From Muricea muricata (taxonomy: Eukaryota; Cnidaria; Anthozoa; Malacalcyonacea; Plexauridae): a stretch of DNA of 64,000 nucleotides. Both the position numbers and the translations under genes were made by a program. The notes under the pieces were generated by a model, which saw only the letters and a program-made list of their open reading frames with translations, did not search any database and was not told the origin of the DNA. Each line of letters starts with the position of its first letter. The first letter of the stretch is position 1. The stretch spans positions 4,772,176 to 4,836,175 of the forward strand of contig OY979723.1 in assembly GCA_963855995.1 (NCBI GenBank). The letters run 5' to 3'. This document shows, piece by piece, positions 1-12,500 of the stretch.

Positions 1-324
1 TTTCCAACTAATGACCTCTTAAACGCCCGCATTACATACTTAAGCAAAATGAATTTTTTTCATTTAAATAACACTTTTGTGCTTTCTTGGAGGTAAAAAT
101 GTCAATAATTTTTCGTAAGAATTTAAGCAAATCGTTCGAAGAGAGTTTATTATTACTTTTGTCATTTTACACTTGTGGACATTCAGTAATCTGCATTTTA
201 AGCGTCCCGCTCCTCGCTTCTACTCCCTCAGACTAAAACAAATGTTATAACACTTCTATACACCTCAACCCTGACCTCACTTTGAATTCTGAAAATTAGT
301 TTCCACTTACATTTGACTTCTTAC

Positions 325-581
325 TTCCATTTTCATCTTCTGTTTCGGCGTTCTATCGCCATGTCTAATGACAGCCATGACACATCGCAGTTCAAGCATT
401 GACTCCTCTGGGGTGTCAATAAAGGGGGCATCTTCAATAGCAAGATCTGGAATAGGTAACTGTGGCGCGATTTTTTGCAGAATCATGTGGCCCAAAACTT
501 GCGAACAATCTTCATAGTACTTTTTTGACGTTTTCACAAAACTAAAACCATTCACATCGCAGACATATGACATTCCATTGC
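325..581 (-). CDS. PPIP5K: PPIP5K coding exon 7 (end of kinase domain, start of phosphatase domain)
   Basis: A 257-nt exon. It reads [20 protein letters not shown], a Tyr/Asp-rich helix, a variable linker with [17 protein letters not shown], then [20 protein letters not shown] and KMKME. The first half closes the ATP-grasp fold, and RHGDRTP opens the histidine-acid-phosphatase-like domain. The acceptor is CTTTCAG|GCAATG and the donor ATGGAA|GTAAGA. The open frame continues a few codons past the donor but soon stops (taa), which supports the splice. Later exons lie to the left of the window. Confidence 0.95.
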
Positions 582-3500
582 CTGAAAGATAGGATGACGA
601 GGCCGGTTATATGATCTTGAAAGTTGAGAATTAATTGGCAGCAAAATGTAACACAATTATTTGTACTAGAAAACTAGATATGACGTGTTTTTTTACTTCG
701 TTTAAAAAATGACATCGCTGAAGTTCACTTTGCTTAAAGTATGCAATAATTTAAAAAATACTGTCTCTGAATTACTCTGTTAGCAATTTTGCCTCTCCAT
801 TGCAATTTTATCCGAATTCACACAAAAACCAATACAAAAATTTGCCCTAGCTGTAATTTAATAAACAATTATAAAGAGGTTTTATGATTATCAAGGTCGA
901 GATAAGAGTTATCCCCCCATTACACCATTACAAAAACTGAATTCAATAATTATTTCAAAAAACATATTAATTATTTTATCAATCGAATTCTGACGGCTAA
1001 GAGTCAACTGCCTCAGCGCGTAATAATTTTTGCACATTTTTCGTTAATGAAAATAGATTTTACAAAATAAGCCCCAAAGCGGAAGATCGATAAGTGTGTG
1101 GGGGGGGGGGAATTTTCATAGTTCTGTCTCAATTTCTTTTAAAAATCGTCGTTTTTACGGTTTTTAGACCTAAGGTTTTCCCGTCCCCACTTATCCATTT
1201 TCCACTGCCTATTCAGTTGATCGTTTAGCAAAATGTATTAAATACATGAAACTAAAATAATTATACAGATTTATTTTTTAAGACATATAAAAATAATAGT
1301 TTTGTTAGTTGCAAATGTCAATTTTATGTCCGGCGAACTGCTATAAATAACAGCGATGAATGCATGTAGACAAATATATATTTATGAAATGGTACTTTTG
1401 CAACACACACGCGAACTCACGCAGTCATTAACGTGCTGCTTTTCGCTTATCTTTATATTCAGTTTTGATTCGTTGACATTTATATATTAGCTATGTATGT
1501 TTTTTTTATCCAACGGCCCACAGTAATTGGCTTGTTAGCTGTTGTGGTGTCCCAGCCTATTGTTTGTTGTTTGCTTTCTGTTTAACCTCGAAACGCGGAG
1601 GCTTGACGGGGTGCTGCTTTCGATATGTTTCGGCTACATCTATGACAGACTTAAATAAACTGTATTTATTACCAATGCTGATGTACAACAAGAGGCAGGA
1701 TTATTTCATCTCATAAATTCATCAACTCTTGGTCAAAATGTTTTGGATTCACTCCCAACAACGAACGAGTATCTAACTGATCATCTCTGTGACAGATGAC
1801 GATTCCACTTTAGTATAGTCTGATCATAAAACTACCACTGCAGACATCAAACTTCTCAGAAAAGTGAAAAGAGTAATGATTAAAAGCACGGTCTAAAACT
1901 ACAAGACTGGTGATTTCGATACCCTGCGTGCTACTTTTACATGTCTTCCAGTGTTCGATCTAGTGGAAAGTGAAAGTCACATAAACTCCGCATGGATTAT
2001 ATGAAAAGACCTGTTCCTCTCTACTGTAGACGCTCTTAGCCAAAACAACAAAGCAAATAGTTCCATGCATCACTGAAGAAATAATTCATCAATAATTCAT
2101 AAAAATAAGGAAAAGAGCAAAGTCTACCAACTCTCCTTCCCTCCGGAATCGGTTTCGAGATTTACGCTGTGGCATAAAATCCATGATCAGATCAAAAAAG
2201 CGTGAATTTATCTCTGCTCTAGAAGCGCATTTAAGGATAAACCGAAAGATTTCCAGCAATTCTTTAAGGCAAACACAACCAACCCATCTTTTTTCCGACA
2301 TCTCAACCCATAATAACAAACAGTTCACCACATCCGAAAGTACAGTTGACGCTTTCAACAAGTTCTTGGCATCCATATTACACCCAACTGCATCTAGTTT
2401 ATCTCGTATTGCTTTTCTTACGCATGGTGCAGATCAACCTCGTACGCAGGGTCTTTACCTACGCCCGGCGCTGTGGCAAATACCCTAGTTGGAGCTGGTC
2501 ACATGAACCCCCAGATTTTAGAGCCAAATCGAATTGCCGCCTCTTTGCCTCCTAGAGAGAGGTGTTAGAATAACGTACGCGTTTCTCGAGTTTAAAATTA
2601 TTTCCAACATGAAATGGTAAATAAAGTTCATCAAAATTTTACTCTTGCGGCTGGGATAGTTTTCTGTGCCTAAAAGTTCAAGCGCGTGCCTTGACACACA
2701 CATGTGGATCAGACTTCTAAAGATCGATCATCGCCGCAATCATGTCGAAGAGAAAATATTAGGGTTAGGGTTAGGTTTAGGGTTGGGATTGTGGGGTTAT
2801 GAATAAATAATGCTCTAATATTGGCCTCTGGGTGTCGTGTTTGCAGTCTGTATACGATAACAGATACCAAAGGACGAGCTAGTACTCTAAATATTGTGTA
2901 ACCTGTGTTACATAATAATTGTTTTTGTCTTCGGGTTGTATAATTTCTGCTCATATTTTATATTGAGCGCTTTATATTCAAGCCCTGCTTTCTCTATTAT
3001 CCAAGCTTCTAGAATAAGCTTCACATGCAGTTTTCGTGCGTTCCCCAACTTCTTAGTGTTTTACACGATGTGGATAAAGCCCTAGAATCAGGACAAAACG
3101 CTGATATGGTATAGAATTCTCAAAAGCTTTTGATTTAGTTTCTCATCACAACTTCTTTAAAGGCATTGGTGTGGCATTCTTTATGGCATTGGTGGTTGAA
3201 CTGGTTTTTGACTACCTGCACGAAAGGCGGCGAAGTGTGTTGATCGAAGGAGGGCCATCATCCTTCCTCAACGTGCCACAGGGGTGCCTCAAGGCAGGGG
3301 TTCCCTATATGTGCTAGGTCCACGCCTGCTATTGTTATGCACACCCATAGCATAGTTCCAATGTTTACTGATGATAGCAAGTGTTATTGTCAGATTATGA
3401 CCTCTCAAGATAGAGAACTCCTTCAAGACGATCTAAATTCCCTTCATCAAGGGTGGAATGATAATAATGCATTATTATCAACACTGATGACGATCCGGAC

Positions 3501-6500
3501 TTACGGATCGAAAGCTTTGCGATAATAAACTCACGTGGTGCTTCCACAAAATTATATTTTAATTAGATCAACCTGTTGTTCGTAGATAAATTGTTATTGC
3601 TCTGTTCTAATATTACACCCGTTTTCAAAATTACGCGACCCGGCCAAAAATAGCTACACTGACATGTCAGTCGTGACATGCTATGTTGGAGGATCACAAA
3701 GCTCGAATTAGTCAAAGTTTCAATTTTTCCATCAGTATCAATGCATATGCTTTGTTTGTTTGTTTGTTTGTTTGTTTGTTTGTTTGTTTGTTTGTTGTGT
3801 TTTTTCTGAAATAAATGATATGAATGATTTTCAAGACATTTGAGTGACAATTATTGCAAAAATACAATTTAATATATCTTTTTGTTTAGGTTCGCCGTTG
3901 CTATTTATAGCATTTCGCCGGACCGATAATAGACATTTGCAACTAAAACTATTTTTGGCTTGGTCGCGTGATTTTGAAAACGGGTGCAATGTATTGAAGT
4001 ATTCTTGTTTTGTAATGTATATTTTCGGAAGGACGTGAAAAAGGACAAATAAAAACACAAAAGAAAGTCTGTAAGCAGGCTATGAATTCTTTAAAAATTG
4101 GCTGTTTTCACTGTCAATAATGAACACGAAAATATTTACACAGCGGGCCAAATCGTCGGGATGGCTAGGCCAGTGGCGGATCTAGCGTAGGTCAAAATAA
4201 ATTACTACAGTTCATTCTTGGATATATTTACATTTTAAAATACCTTCAAAGCAATTTTATTGGTTAGATTTTATTCTTTTGAAATTCATAACCTATGATA
4301 TTGTTATAAAGTTATTTTGAATTTAAAATTGGGCTGCTATAATTTATTCTGACCTACGCTGGATCCGCCACTGGGCTAGGCTACCGACTATAGAAGATAC
4401 GATTCAATAATCCAATTAGACGATAATTCACATTCAGTGCCTGAATGTCACGTAAAAATGGATTGACAAAGGAAAGAAGTTACTAAAATCTCAAACTATA
4501 ATCCGAACAATTTATAGAAAAATGCTGACCAGTTTTAATGCTTGCGTCCAAATTTCTTAATACGAAAACGAAATGGAAAGTCTATAGTTTTAAAAATCAT
4601 TTATCAGCATCGTAAAAGTAGGTCATCGGTAAAAAAAGCCTTACCTCTTAACAGATCAAAACCACAAACAGTTTGCTGAAACGAAAAATGGTACACTTAG
4701 CTTGTACATGTTTCTGCAAATATTACCTGAAGTGCCAAGAACCGAAATTTTGCCCAACTATTAATTGATCACACTCCAAAGATCGCTTAAAACCACAGTG
4801 TAACTGCGTTGGTAAAATTTAAAACTCTTCCTTCTTGAGATATTCAACATGCAAATTACACAACTTATGACATCACAGTGCATAATAACTTTTCGAAAAT
4901 CATCAGCAATTTGCAACGTGATCGATATATTCTGCACAAGAGTGCAGACACCATGCCATTAATCGTAGTTTACACACGTGCAGCACAGTTTTAGTTGTTT
5001 CTTATTGTCATATACTACAAAACTAGCAATTTCAAAGATACTTATTATGAACAGTGATTGATGTCATCAGTTGTTAATTTACATATAAAATAAAGTTTTA
5101 TATCTCGAGAAGGAAGAAAGATAGAGAAATTGTACCACAGAAGTTACACTGTCATTTTAATCTTTGCTATGCAATCAATAAATGGCTACACAAAATTTCG
5201 TCTCCTACACACTTCAAATACCTAAAGAAAATAGTCCCATTGCTTAACTTTGATTTACGTTGATATATTTTTAAACGAACGTCAGTTTTGCACACGTCTG
5301 AAAGAACATCAAAGGGTTGTTTCCAATTCAAACAGTTCCAAACCATAACATTGCGTGGGTTTACGTGTGCGTGATATACTTACCAAGTCAAACTGGGTTT
5401 ATACTCGACAACAACAAATGTAAATGCGATGATTCGAATGCGATGAGCGTTAGCAAACTGTCAAGAACCCAAATTGACTCTCACGACGTTAATAAGACGA
5501 TACCCTGCCAAAAAATCGCTTATTTATTCAGAGAACCGCGCAAATTCTGAATTTTGTTATTTGCAATCTTAATCGCGACAGAATGTGTTACAGGTTATTA
5601 GTTGCAGGTCTTTCGCTGTACATAGTAGGAAGTATAAAAGAAAACGTTGGAACGCTTCTTCCGATACGAATATTTCCGCACAACACACGACAGGAATTCC
5701 AAGTCCAAAGAATTGGAAGTTCACAATAATTCTTGCATATTGGCTCATGCCTCACCTTAAATGCATTACAAACTTTATTTGCTATTTCCTTTTCAAAAGC
5801 TGAAAGTATAACGGGATATCTTATTTCTTTCCCTTGGTAATCCCGTTCCACTTTACCATCCAACGACGGCGACTTTCTTGCTTCCGCATGAACATATTCT
5901 GGACCAACGGTATATACCTATTAAAAACCAGGACCCTGTACAATAATATTTGTTTTAGGGTAATTGAATCATTATATCTATTCTCTATGTAGCACATATG
6001 AGACCCCGACTTGGATCGGGAAATAAAGACTCTTTTCCCCTCATTGCAAATGCCAAGTCGTTATCTCGCTGCGAGCGATTTCCAATCACAATACTTGAGA
6101 GTTTAATGAGATACAAGCACTCGCAGCGAGCTTGCGAGTTGATTTTGTGATGATTAGAAAAAAACATTAAAGGGTAGTCAAGTTATGTTGGCAGTTGCTC
6201 TGTCTCAGGGCTTCTTGATAATTATGTACAGACACGTTAAATGCGACTTGATCGGAAAAAAGTTTGGAAGATTCTTCTGTTAATTGATTCGGGTATTGCA
6301 TGTGGATGGATGTTTCGAGTGGTTGCTATGGACTAGATTATTACTCCGTTTTCTGTAAGTTCGGTAATAATTATCGGCTAGGTTGAGGGAGATGTCGAGG
6401 ATATAAACTGTTTCGATTGCTTACATCTGCCGTGATCATTAATCCAAAACTAGCGATCGTTTTGTACAATTTCCTCCTCGTTAAAGGCCTACACACACCG

Positions 6501-9500
6501 CACGCGATTTGCCAACGCGACGCAATTTTTCGATTTTTAAAAGCAAGTAAAACCATAAACGGAAAGAAATTTGGCTGGTTATGTGCACTAAACAGCTTAA
6601 ATTGCTGAAGTGCTTCAGAAGAGTGGAGAAAAATAGAGAACGATTAAAATTAAAGGACGTTGAAAATCGAAATTCGCGTTCTAAAATCGTGCCTGGTTTG
6701 TCTTTGCTTTAAATCTGCTACCCCGCCGCTATTACGTTTAAGTATAACAAACCATCGTCACTATAAAGTCCGACACAATCTTTACAAATAAATATTGTGC
6801 AAAATGAACAGGCCAACAAGTTTGCAAATTTCGTCGCCGTCGAAACTTCGCATTGTGGCATCGAACATGTGGTGATTTCTACGTTTAACTCACGGAGTTC
6901 CGCTGTTAACTTACGGGCGTGTTTAACAATTGCAATTTGTTGGCTAGAAGTGGTAGCAAAAATTCTTAGCCCAGTTGATCGCTTTGTCTAGAACATCTTA
7001 ACAACATGACGGATAAAACTCTACCATATGCTTTGTACGTTGTACTGTACGTTGATGTTTTTAAACCAATTAGTTGGACCATTCCTCTGTTAGACAAACT
7101 TTTGAATTCGGAAAATCAATTAGAACAGCTGGCAAGAGCATCCTAAGTTTCATACAATTGTCAAGTTTGGTTGCAAAATATTGTAAATTGTGGGAAATAT
7201 AGCCCTGTAAAGTTTGCGAATTCTGTATACAAAAGTATTAAGCACGGAAAAGCGTTATCACTATGTGAAAATGTGGTAACGCTTTTTTCCGCGTAATAGC
7301 AAAACTACACAAAATTCGCAGACTTTACATTACTATGTTTTCGACATTTTTCAATATTTTACAACAAAACTTTACAATTTCACTAAATTTACGAAGCTCT
7401 TTCTAATTGCGCTAAAATTGCTTTCAAATTTAAAAGTTTGTCTAATTGGGGAATGGTCCATAAGAAACAAAGAACTTCAATGAGTCACACTAGTTGCGGC
7501 TCAAATTTTTGGCGATTATTCAAGAATCACTTCACTTATCTTCCTAAGTTCACTTTTTGCTGAATTTACCAATCAGTATTTTGATTTCGACTCGTATTTT
7601 TTTATTGTGACGACGGTTTTCTATTACCTCAACAGTAGTCGGGTTCATGTTTATGGACAGGAAAGAAAAACGAGTAACATTCTACACTGACAAAGAACGA
7701 ATTCATATAATCATGCATCTATGATTTTTTTTGGAAATACACAAAGTGCACGACAAACAAAACTATTTTATTTTTTCATATCATTTCTTAAGTAATATTT
7801 AAACACGATCAGGAGTGCTTATTTGATAAGCACATAGCATTTTAAATGGTTTTGTGAAATCATTAATAATTCATGAAAAAAACACAAAAGAAATCATGAG
7901 CGTGAATGAAGGAGTCTGTATACCCCAATACAGAATAAATTTATTCTGTTGATCTCTACAAAAAATAGCTTTGATTTTCTCGCATATGTTGTACTTTCAA
8001 AATAACTTCGCAGATATATGTATAAAATTGGAGAGTTTCACAAGCCATTTACAATCGTGTCCTTGTTGTATCAGATATACAAACAAACAAGCCATTCTGC
8101 CACGTCATCACTCACACTGTGAAGTCACGTGAGATAGCACAGCTGTCTGCCCGAGCAATCAGTGCGCGCCTGTCCTTGCTCGAATACGGATGTCAGTTTT
8201 GTTAGTGAATACTGACAAAACATGGAAGAGACGCAAGCAAATCAACCTGAGCAATCGCATGATAATGCTATTGTTTCGGCCATTACTTCCATGAGTGAGC
8301 TTTTGGCTACTTCACTGTCCTCACTGAAGACAACGATGACAAATTCTTTAACTGAAATACAAAGTTCGTTGGAACAGTTCGCTGTTACCGATGTTGGCGA
8401 TTTTTCGGATATCGAGTCATTAGATCATGGTGAAAGCTGTCGAAAACGACCTCGGATTGCCACGAAAGAATTACCCCAGCAATCTGGGGCCACTGCGCGA
8501 GACGAGCCGCTAATGGCTGTCCCGCAGAGAGAGAATGATAAGTTGATAAGCCAGCCTTCTCTCACTGTCGAAGCCGAAACGCCTACCGATTCAAATTCTC
8601 ACGACATACCAGTGCTATCAGGCATTGCGAATGATTTGAAATTGGAGCAAAAGAAAGCGCCAGCAATTAACGAGCAACTTGCCAAGATAGTCCAAAGTTT
8701 AATGCACGAAAAGCTAGACGATGAAGTCTTAACAGAAACGAAGACACGTTACCTTTTGCCGGAGAACTGTGATAGCTTGACCACAACAAAAGTTAACCAT
8801 CTTATTTGGGATCAATTAAAACCCGAAACTCGTTCTTTCGATGTAAAATTACAGAAAGTTCAAGCGCATATTGTCAAAGGTGTAACGCCAATTGTTAACA
8901 TCGTTCAAGCGTCACTTCAAGCCAAAGACAAAATCCCCAGTGATGCATTAGATGTTCAGGGTCTCTTGAAAGCTGGCACTGACGCTATCGCATTGTTTGG
9001 TGCTACTAATTATGAATTAAATATGCGCAGACGGGATAGTATTAAGCATGATTTGAATGATGATTACCGACATCTTTGTTCGCCAACTGTCCGATTCACA
9101 GATTTCTTGTTTGGTGATGATGTCGAACTTTCCAAACAGCTCAAGGATTTAACCGAAGCAACAAAAGTTGGCAAAAAGCTCGCAAAAACAAGTTACAGAC
9201 CCGACTACAACCGTCAGAGAAATGACAAACTGGGGCACAAGAGAGCATACCCTTTTGCTAATCGAAATGCACCTCAACGATCATTTCCTGTCAACAAACA
9301 TTTAAACTGGAAACGGCCCAGCCTCCAGAACTCAAGAGAGAGTCGAGGGGAGGAGGCAGACCAAGTAGGGCCAAGTATACCCTCTAGTGAGGTTAGTATG
9401 AAAACTTCTCAATTTCAAGCCGGTAATTTAAAAAATTATATAGATGTGTGGCAGACAGCAACCTATGATCTAGATGTTTTAGACTGGGTTGCGCATTGTC

Positions 9501-12500
9501 ATATAAAGTTCATTAATAATGAACTACCAATTCAGACTGAGATGCAGCGTGCTATAAAATTTAATGAAAAAGAGTCCATTATTATTGATAAGGAAATTGC
9601 AAAGCTCCTTGCAAAAGATGTTCTTGTTCATTCCCAGCATGAACCAGGGGAGTTCATATCTCCTATCTTTTTACGGCTTAAGAAAAATGCGATTGATTAT
9701 AGAATGATTCTCAACTTAAAAGAGCTTAATAGCTTTGTTGAGTATGAACACTTTAAAATGGAATCACTTCGTTCTGTAACAGACATGATGACTCCCAATT
9801 GTTTATGGCATCAATCGATATAAAGGTGCCTATTATACTGTGCCAATAGCACTAGAGCACCAGAAATATTTAAAATTTGCATGGCGGAATACGTTGTATC
9901 AATATACCTATTTACCAAATGGCTTATCATCAGCACCCCGAATTTTTACTAAGATTATAAAACCTGTGTTCCAAACGTTGAGGACACAAGGGCATATGTC
10001 ATCCTCATATATAGATGATTGTTACCTTCAAGGAGAAACCTATAATGAATGTGCTGACAATGTAGACGTTTCTAGATCTCGTCTTAAACAATTAGGGTTT
10101 TTCCCCCATGAAGAAAAATCACAAATGGTTCCAACACAGCAGATTACTTACTTGGGGTTCGAACTTAACTCGATTACAATGACTGTTACGCTGACAAAAG
10201 AAAGGGCCACAAATATTAAACAAAAGTGTGCGACTATTCTTGCTGCAAAACAGATTACCATTCTTAAATTAGCGCACGTAATAGGCCACTTAGTCTCTAG
10301 CTTCCCAGGGGTCGAGCACGGTCCCCTTTACTATAGGAGTTTAGAGCACGAAAAAAACAACCTCTTTAGCAAACCATCATGGGCACTATGATGCCCAAAT
10401 AACCCTTTCCGCTGACTCTGTTTCAGATTTACATTGGTGGGTTAATAATGTTGAAACGGCTACAAAACAAATCTCTCACGGTGAACCGCGTGTTTTCATA
10501 CAAACTGACGCATCCACCCATGGATGGGGCGGCGTTCGCGACGGTAATAGGACTGGTGGGAGATGGAAGCCAGAAGAAATTAACTCACATATAAACTACT
10601 TGGAATTATTAGCAATTTTGCTTACTTTGAAAGCATTATGTCATGATTGTAAAAATAAACACATACGAGTACAGTGTGATAACACTACAGCAGTTTGTTA
10701 TATAAACAATATGGGCGGGTCTAGATCCAACAATTGTAACGCCATTACTAAACACATATGGGAATTTTGCATTCACCAACAAATATGGTTGAGTGCCGCT
10801 CACTTACCAGGCTGCAAAAATACAGATGCCGATCTTGCATCACGGCATTTTAACGACCGGACTGAATGGATGCTTGATCGCCGCATATTTGAACAGGTCG
10901 CTACTAAGTTTGGGTATCCCACAATTGACCTATTTGCCTCGCGTTTAAACAACCAGTGTCAAAACTATGCCTCATGGAGACCAGACCCAGGTGCCCAACA
11001 TGTAAATGCATTTTCTGTTAATTGGCATATTTTTTTCTTTTATGCTTTCCCGCCATTTAGTGTAATAGGACGCTGTTTAGAGAAAATACAACACAATCAA
11101 GCCGAAGGGATCCTGATTGTACCATTATGGCCAAGTCAAAGTTGGTATCCCAAGCTACTCAGACTTTTGGTAAACCTTCCAGCTGTGATTCCAGTGAAGG
11201 ACAACTTACTCAAAATGCCAGCCACTCAGAAGTTACACCCGTTACGAAAGAAACTGACGTTGTTAGCATGTCATTTATGCGGCGACTCTACCAAAACAAA
11301 GGCTTTTCTCAACAAGCTACAAATATCATCCTCAACTCTTGGCGAGAATCCTCGCATCAACAGTACGGAACATATATTAGTAAGTGGCTATTATTCTGTT
11401 CTAAAAGAGAGATTAATCCCGTTCGTCCATCTGTAACTATGGCGGTAGAATTTTTGACAGAACTTTATGACCTCGGACTTGGTTATAGCAGTATTAATAC
11501 AGCCAGGTGTGCTCTTTCAGCGATTTTGGAATGTCCAAGTTCTAGTAACAGCACGTTTGGTCAGTCTGTTGACGTAAAACGGTTTATGAAGGGCATTTTT
11601 CAAAGCAGACCTGCCCTTCCAAGATATAACAAAACTTGGGATGTTCAAACATTGCTTCAGTATCTATTATCCATGAAGGACACAAAAGATCTTACTCTAA
11701 AGGAGCTTACTCTGAAACTTGTAATTTTAGTTGCCTTAACTACAGTTCAACGCGGACAATCATTGCATCTAATGGATACCGCCAACATGGTACACGAGCA
11801 CAATTCGCTCGTTTTTCTGTTAGGCAGTGCTATCAAACAGACAAAACCAGGGAGATCTTCATCTCAATTGACAATAAAATTGACAGCTTACCCTCCTGAT
11901 GAGAAACTTTGTGTTGTTCGCACTTGCTTAATCTATTTAGAAAAAACTAAGCCCTTACGAGGTATTGAAACTCAGCTTTTTATTACCCATCAAAAACCTC
12001 ATAAGAAAGCTAGCCGGGACACTATTAGACGCTGGATTAAACAGATTATGGCAACTGCCGGAATAGATGTAACAGTTTTCAAACCACATAGTGTGCGAGC
12101 CGCTGCAACGTCCAAGGCAAAGTTAAACAATGCATCTACTTCAGATATCATGAAAGCAGCTGGGTGGACATCCGCTGCGACATTTGCAAAGTATTATGAT
12201 AAACCTATAGACCTTGCAGAACCTGTATCGGTTAGTGTGTTAAAGTAGAAAAGATACGATATGATATATTATGACTGCTATTAAATATTGCTACAATAAT
12301 CCGTCGTGTGCAATCAGTTGCTTCAAACATCTCACGTGACTTCACAGTGTGAGTGATGACGTGGCAGAATCGAAAATTAAGCGAGACTTACCTGCAAGTC
12401 GATGGTTGATTGGGATTCTGGCATGTCATCAGGAGCACAAGAAGTCACGCCCAAAACCCAATCATTAAACATCCCCACCCATGCAGTAAATTTGTTTTTG

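Larger units (their letters stand above)
582..4644 (-). other. PPIP5K intron 6 (about 4.1 kb)
   Basis: Bounded by a GT donor after exon 6 and an AG acceptor before exon 7. It contains a diverged transposon end (about 2436-2530), a short TTAGGG array (about 2759-2787), a LINE reverse-transcriptase fragment (about 3060-3455), a TTTG microsatellite and a 203-bp hAT-type MITE. I see nothing recognisable between 600 and 2400 apart from a poly-G run near 1099-1110. Confidence 0.8.

Noticed and set aside
2089..2376. 95-codon minus frame and overlapping plus frames at 2089-2555
   Set aside because: No recognisable domain. The frames overlap on both strands and cover a transposon-end remnant, so they are probably chance.
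8126..8133. CACGTG motifs near the ends of several elements (about 8128, 12333, 12675, 14538, 15053, 50200, 54004)
   Set aside because: At this base composition about seven copies of this 6-mer are expected in 64 kb by chance, and the count is close to that. It is partly explained by inverted copies of the same sequence.
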